Part shown: piece by piece, positions 60,480-64,000 of the stretch | Layout: every line of letters starts with the position of its first letter | Numbering within the stretch: the first letter of the stretch is position 1 | Origin: an uncultured Micrococcaceae bacterium | GTDB taxonomy: Bacteria > Actinomycetota > Actinomycetes > Actinomycetales > Micrococcaceae | NCBI GenBank assembly: GCA_947502645.1 | Contig: CANNAD010000001.1 | Span: 1,178,001-1,242,000, forward strand | Reading direction: 5' to 3' | Length of the DNA stretch: 64,000 nucleotides | Made by a program: the position numbers and the translations under genes | Notes under the pieces: generated by a model | The model's database searches: none | What the model saw: only the letters and a program-made list of their open reading frames with translations | What the model was told of the DNA's origin: nothing

Positions 60480-61292
60480 ATGTCAGTTGCATCCGGATAC
60501 GTCCACATCTCCCTTCGCCCTCAGCGCCGCGACAACGCGTCGAATTTCCAGCGGCCACGCTCCGCAGAGGGACAATCTCCAAGTCAGGGATACCGGCAGC
60601 TGCACGCGGTTCCTCCGTACGCAGACACAGCCCATCCCGACACAGCGCCCACCCCGGTCATCTCACCCAACGGCGTTCCTGGCCCGCAGCCGGTCAGCAA
60701 TGACACAGCGGCCCGAGGGTTCGTGGTGTACGTCGGGCTTGATGAAGAGGCCGCAACCGCGAACGGCACGACGCTTACCAAGCTCGCGCAGGACATCCGC
60801 GCCTACGTTCAGGAACTGGTGCCGAACGCGCAGAGCCACGCCGCCGTCGCGCTCGCCCCTGCCGGTGCGCAGGGTACGGATATCGACGTCGTCCGGCAGG
60901 CTTTGGGGGATCCGACGGCGAATCGCCGGCCCCGCACGGAAACGCGCAGCCAGTCCCAGCCCCGTACTGCCACGGGCGTTCTGATTGATCTGGCGCGCAG
61001 GGAGGTGCAGCTGGACGGTGAGGTGCTGAACCTGACCTTCAAGGAGTTCGAGCTGCTGAACTACCTGGTGGAGAACGGCACCCGTACGGTGAGCCGCGAG
61101 GAGCTGCTGGAATCCCTCTGGAAGAACGCCGAGGAGATCCCCAACGTGCGGACCATCGATGTTCATATTCGGCGTCTGCGCTCGAAGCTCTCGCGGTTGG
61201 CCAACACAGTCCGCACAGTGCGTGGCCAGGGCTACCGCTTCTACGAGCACCCCGAGGTCATTGTCTGGGCAGCTCCTGAATACTCCATCTGA
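60480..61292 (+). CDS. OmpR/PhoB-type winged-helix regulator with atypical N-terminus
   Basis: This 270-residue protein ends in an OmpR/PhoB DNA-binding domain: LNLTFKEFELLNYLVENGTRTVSREELLESLWK and NVRTIDVHIRRLRSKLSRLANTVRTVRGQGYRF (about 180-258). The N-terminal half is not a normal receiver. It has a low-complexity start (about 1-80) and a short alpha/beta-looking region (GFVVYVGLDEEAATANGTTLTKL, then HAAVALAPAG). No DxxD phosphoacceptor pattern is clear. It is an orphan without a sensor kinase. The Cys-rich uORF upstream suggests a link to sulfur supply. Confidence 0.85.
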   Translation: MSVASGYVHISLRPQRRDNASNFQRPRSAEGQSPSQGYRQLHAVPPYADTAHPDTAPTPVISPNGVPGPQPVSNDTAARGFVVYVGLDEEAATANGTTLTKLAQDIRAYVQELVPNAQSHAAVALAPAGAQGTDIDVVRQALGDPTANRRPRTETRSQSQPRTATGVLIDLARREVQLDGEVLNLTFKEFELLNYLVENGTRTVSREELLESLWKNAEEIPNVRTIDVHIRRLRSKLSRLANTVRTVRGQGYRFYEHPEVIVWAAPEYSI

Positions 61293-61342
61293 CAGCTTGG
61301 GGTGCGGAGCGGCTGGCGCTCAGTTTTCATTAGACTCGAGGC

Positions 61343-61870
61343 ATGAGTAATCACCACGTCAAGCGGCTCATGCTGCTGCGTCATGCAACAGCTTCGTGGC
61401 CCCTTGGCGTCGGAGAGCATGACCGCCCGCTAACAGGGCAGGGTCACCGGGAGGCGCCCACAGCCGGGAAATGGATGGTGGAGCACGGCGCCGAACCGGA
61501 TTTCATCCTGTGTTCCTCGGCCCTCCGCGCACGTCAGACGTGCACGTGGGTGTGTCAGGAGCTCAAGGACAAGGCGCCCACGGCGAAACTGGAACGCGAG
61601 CTCTATCTGGCCTCCGGTACGGAAATGCTCGCGCTCATCAATCATGTGCCGGAGACAGTGACCAGCCTCCTCGTCATCACTCACATGCCCGGAGTTCAGG
61701 AACTGGCCCTGCGGCTTGCCTCCAGGTCCTCCGATGAGGAGGCAGTCATGGAGCTTGCCATGGAGTATCCGCCAGCCGGACTGACCGTCCTCAACCATTC
61801 GGGCCCTTGGGCTGAACTCGACGGACGCGACGCCGAGATTACAGATTTCGTGCGTGCCCAAGTCAGCTAA
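61343..61870 (+). CDS. SixA-like histidine phosphatase
   Basis: This 175-residue phosphoglycerate-mutase-like phosphatase has LMLLRHATASWPLGVGEHDRPLTGQGHREAP (about 9-39) with the catalytic RHA. SALRARQTCTW follows, and LLVITHMPGVQELALRL (about 113-129) holds the second catalytic His. It resembles SixA-type phosphohistidine phosphatases. The ATG lies 50 bp after the winged-helix gene. A link to signalling is possible but unproven. Confidence 0.88.
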   Translation: MSNHHVKRLMLLRHATASWPLGVGEHDRPLTGQGHREAPTAGKWMVEHGAEPDFILCSSALRARQTCTWVCQELKDKAPTAKLERELYLASGTEMLALINHVPETVTSLLVITHMPGVQELALRLASRSSDEEAVMELAMEYPPAGLTVLNHSGPWAELDGRDAEITDFVRAQVS

Positions 61871-61885
61871 AGGGAATCAGAGGAA

Positions 61886-61909
61886 CCGGTGTCGCTGCTG
61901 CGACACCGG
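61886..61909 (+). terminator. Hairpin after the SixA-like gene
   Basis: CCGGTGTCG and CGACACCGG form a 9-bp stem with a CTGCTG loop, 15 bp after the stop. There is no T tract. Confidence 0.6.
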
Positions 61910-62110
61910 CCCCGCCGTACTGGCATGAGCCAGTTCGCGGACGGAACGGGGTCCGGGGTACCAGGCTCCACGGGTCAGGGCGGGGGTGTGATCGACGAAC
62001 AGAACGATCACCCTCATCCGCGACTCCCGCGGCTGGGTGCCGCCAAAATCGATCCAATGCGTAGAAAGATAATAAACCACTCGTAAAGATTTGGGGAGTA
62101 CGGTTAAACA
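61910..62110. other. Non-coding stretch between SixA-like gene and tRNA-Arg
   Basis: I see no convincing gene. A minus-strand frame reading VLFVDHTPALTRGAWYPGPR is open, but I cannot assign it to a family. It may be a gene remnant. Confidence 0.35.
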
Positions 62111-62115
62111 AGAAA

Positions 62116-62139
62116 CCCCGTCACCGAGTGGTGACGGGG
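62116..62139 (-). terminator. Terminator after tRNA-Arg
   Basis: CCCCGTCACC and GGTGACGGGG form a 10-bp stem with a 4-nt loop. On the minus strand the stem is followed by TTTCTTG, as expected for intrinsic termination. Confidence 0.8.
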
Positions 62140-62145
62140 TAAATG

Positions 62146-62218
62146 TGCGCCCGACAGGATTCGAACCTACAACCTTCTGATCCGTAGTCAGATGCTCTAT
62201 CCGTTGAGCTACGGGCGC
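62146..62218 (-). tRNA. tRNA-Arg (anticodon ACG)
   Basis: GCGCCCG pairs with CGGGCGC around a 73-nt cloverleaf. The anticodon arm CTGACTACGGATCAG gives ACG. The T-arm has GGTTCGAATCC. A34 is the expected TadA target. Confidence 0.95.
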
Positions 62219-62534
62219 ATTGTGGGACCCTGGTAACCCAGTGTTCCGGTGGCCGATTGGCCGTAGATAACTCTAGCGGGTTTGCAGCCTCATTGCTAAT
62301 TCAGCAGAAGGGGGGCTCGCGGAGATGAACGAATGTCGTCGCGACGTTACGAAAAAGCTAGACCGGTCTACGTGACCTTGATCACACCAAGCTGACGTCG
62401 CAACCATCAAATACCACGGAATCACGCGGTTCGTAGGATTTCACACGACGTCGGACTTCGACACTATCGGCAAACGGAAGGTAAACGGGCCATAGCATCG
62501 AAATCACACCTCTCACCCTACGAAGGGAAACGCA
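62219..62534. other. 316-bp regulatory region upstream of pckG
   Basis: There is no gene here. The region holds a 12-bp perfect palindrome TAGACCGGTCTA (62359-62370) followed directly by a CRP/GlxR-like site, about 150 bp before the pckG start. A GAAGGGAAA ribosome binding site precedes the ATG. Confidence 0.55.
62371..62386. promoter_or_regulatory. CRP/GlxR-like site upstream of pckG
   Basis: CGTGACCTTGATCACA fits TGTGA-N6-TCACA with one mismatch at the first position. The GTGA/TCAC half-sites are perfect. The gluconeogenic pckG gene is a typical target of cAMP-receptor regulators in actinobacteria. Confidence 0.65.
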
Positions 62535-64000
62535 ATGGGCATTCAGCCGAGCCAGCTAATCCTCGATGATGCTTCAGCGTCTGCCGCTGGAGCGCAGACA
62601 GAAGCACCAACTACACATGCTGCGCTGTTGTCATGGGTACAAGAGGTGGCCGAGCTGGTTACGCCTGATCGCATCTATTGGGTGGATGGCTCCGCTGAGG
62701 AAAATGCGCTGCTGACCGACGAGCTCGTCGAAGCCGGCACACTGACCCGGCTCAATCCGGAGAAGTTCCCGAATTCATTCGCAGCGTTTTCTGATCCCAA
62801 GGATGTTGCCCGCGTCGAGGAGCGGACTTTCATCTGTTCCAAGAATGAGCGCGACTCCGGATTCACCAACAACTGGATGGACCCAGTTGAGATGAAAGAA
62901 AAGCTCACCGGATTGTTCCGTGGCTCCATGCGTGGCCGCACCATGTACGTCATTCCGTTCGTCATGGGTCACCTCGACGCCGAGGACCCCAAGTTCGGCG
63001 TCGAAATCACGGACAGCGCCTACGTCGTCGCATCCATGCGCATCATGGCCAACATCGGCACGGATGTCCTGCGGAAGATGGAAGAAACCAACGCGTTCTT
63101 TGTCCCCGCGCTGCACTCCGTGGGAGCGCCGCTTGCGGACGGCCAGCAGGATGTCCCCTGGCCCTGCAATGAGGACAAGTGGATTGTCCACTTCCCCGAG
63201 GAACGCTCCATCTGGTCCTACGGCTCCGGCTACGGCGGCAACGCCCTGCTGGGCAAGAAGTGCTTCGCCCTTCGCATTGCGTCCACCATGGCACGCGACG
63301 AGGGGTGGCTGGCTGAGCACATGCTGATCCTCAAGCTCACCTCACCGGAAAACAAGGACTACTACATTTCCGCTGCGTTCCCATCCGCCTGCGGCAAGAC
63401 CAACCTCGCCCTGCTCAACCCCACCATCGAGGGCTGGAAAGCCGAGACCCTGGGTGACGACATCACCTGGATGCGATTCGGCAAGGAGGGTGAGCTGCGC
63501 GCTACCAATCCGGAAGCCGGCCTGTTTGGCGTGGCTCCTGGAACCGGTTGGGGAACGAACCCCAACGCCATGAAGGGGATCGAAAAGGGCAACTCCATTT
63601 TCACCAACGTCGCACTGACGGACGACGGCGGCGTCTGGTGGGAGGGGATGACAGAGGAAGCCCCCGCTCACCTCACTGACTGGTTGGGCAATGACTGGAC
63701 TCCCGAGTCAGACACCCCTGCTGCGCACCCGAACTCACGATTCTGCACGCCAATCGACCAGATCGACATGCTCGCGGACGAGTACTTCTCTCCTGAGGGC
63801 GTCGAGATCTCGGCAATCCTGTTCGGCGGCCGCCGCAAGACCACGATCCCGCTGGTCACACAGGCCCGCGACTGGACCGGCGGCATTTTCATGGGCTCCA
63901 CGCTCTCTTCGGAGACAACGGCCGCAGCTGCAGGCGCTGTTGGCGTTGTGCGCCGCGATCCGATGGCCATGCTGCCATTCATCGGTTACGACGCCGGTGA
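62535..64000 (+). CDS. pckG: Phosphoenolpyruvate carboxykinase (GTP), 3' end outside window
   Basis: This is the GTP-dependent PEPCK of gluconeogenesis, converting oxaloacetate and GTP to PEP. About 488 residues are in the window and the gene is missing from the ORF track because it is open-ended. [19 protein letters not shown] is the nucleotide-binding loop with the hyper-reactive Cys. [13 protein letters not shown], then [27 protein letters not shown] and [20 protein letters not shown] are further active-site signatures. ATG at 62535 follows GAAGGGAAA. A CRP-like site upstream suggests carbon-source control. Confidence 0.95.
   Translation, partial: MGIQPSQLILDDASASAAGAQTEAPTTHAALLSWVQEVAELVTPDRIYWVDGSAEENALLTDELVEAGTLTRLNPEKFPNSFAAFSDPKDVARVEERTFICSKNERDSGFTNNWMDPVEMKEKLTGLFRGSMRGRTMYVIPFVMGHLDAEDPKFGVEITDSAYVVASMRIMANIGTDVLRKMEETNAFFVPALHSVGAPLADGQQDVPWPCNEDKWIVHFPEERSIWSYGSGYGGNALLGKKCFALRIASTMARDEGWLAEHMLILKLTSPENKDYYISAAFPSACGKTNLALLNPTIEGWKAETLGDDITWMRFGKEGELRATNPEAGLFGVAPGTGWGTNPNAMKGIEKGNSIFTNVALTDDGGVWWEGMTEEAPAHLTDWLGNDWTPESDTPAAHPNSRFCTPIDQIDMLADEYFSPEGVEISAILFGGRRKTTIPLVTQARDWTGGIFMGSTLSSETTAAAAGAVGVVRRDPMAMLPFIGYDAG

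Noticed and set aside
59025-62218. Functional linkage of tadA and tRNA-Arg(ACG) by position
   Set aside because: They are enzyme and substrate, but 2.6 kb apart with unrelated genes between; the proximity is probably chance.

Overview
The window is a high-GC actinobacterial chromosome segment, most like Arthrobacter or a close Micrococcaceae relative. This is judged from protein families (DUF6318 and DUF6153 proteins, GTP-type PEP carboxykinase, full-length Lhr, family 5 uracil-DNA glycosylase, YcnI) and from GC-rich codon use; no search was run. There is no rRNA, CRISPR array or prophage. Two tRNA genes and one complete ISL3-family insertion sequence are present. Many ORF-track entries are antisense shadows of real genes, and several real starts lie inside the listed ORFs.

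Layout. 0-6.2 kb: a subtilase cut by the window edge, a glycosyltransferase/pyruvyltransferase pair, a PdxK-type kinase, an AlkA glycosylase and an internally deleted VOC gene. 6.25-13.45 kb: a 5-oxoproline locus of two convergent operons, an NRAMP-like transporter plus DUF1445 protein on plus, and pxpA-pxpBC-biotin carboxylase-GntR on minus. Both operons carry the same TTGTT-AACAA operator. 13.4-21.6 kb: a DUF4870 protein, an epimerase/TetR pair, a YhhQ queuosine-precursor transporter, a DUF559-like protein, an ABC/DUF6297-like pair and tgt. Three copies of a palindromic intergenic repeat of about 72 bp lie here. 21.7-30.4 kb: SRPBCC, unknown and DUF4916 proteins, a frameshifted GH76 gene, an SDR/acyl-CoA dehydrogenase pair and membrane proteins. 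30.4-35 kb: a copper island (beta-propeller lipoprotein, DUF305, DUF6153, CPH-type P1B ATPase, CopZ-like protein) behind a CsoR-type palindrome.

35-49.5 kb: DUF1684, TspO-like, RluA-type synthase, Nei and Lhr (overlapping DNA-repair genes), NhaA, uracil-DNA glycosylase, a DUF4232 lipoprotein, a YcnI copper protein and RlmH. 49.5-52.3 kb: a less GC-rich accessory stretch with two DUF6318 lipoproteins around a PKD-like secreted protein, then a decayed HsdR C-terminus. 52.3-56.2 kb: a SAM-I riboswitch in front of a flavin reductase, a perfect 21-bp hairpin and a membrane protein/GntR pair. 56.2-58.4 kb: an S66 peptidase gene cut by the ISL3 element beside tRNA-Ser. 58.4-64 kb: PPOX-fold protein, tadA, upp, a Cys-rich leaderless upstream ORF before a winged-helix regulator, a SixA-like phosphatase, tRNA-Arg(ACG), and pckG running off the end behind a CRP/GlxR-like site.

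The main candidates for new biology are the shared-operator 5-oxoproline locus with its biotin carboxylase, the CCC upstream ORF before the winged-helix gene, the two families of intergenic palindromic repeats, and the DUF6318-PKD-DUF6318 secreted module.
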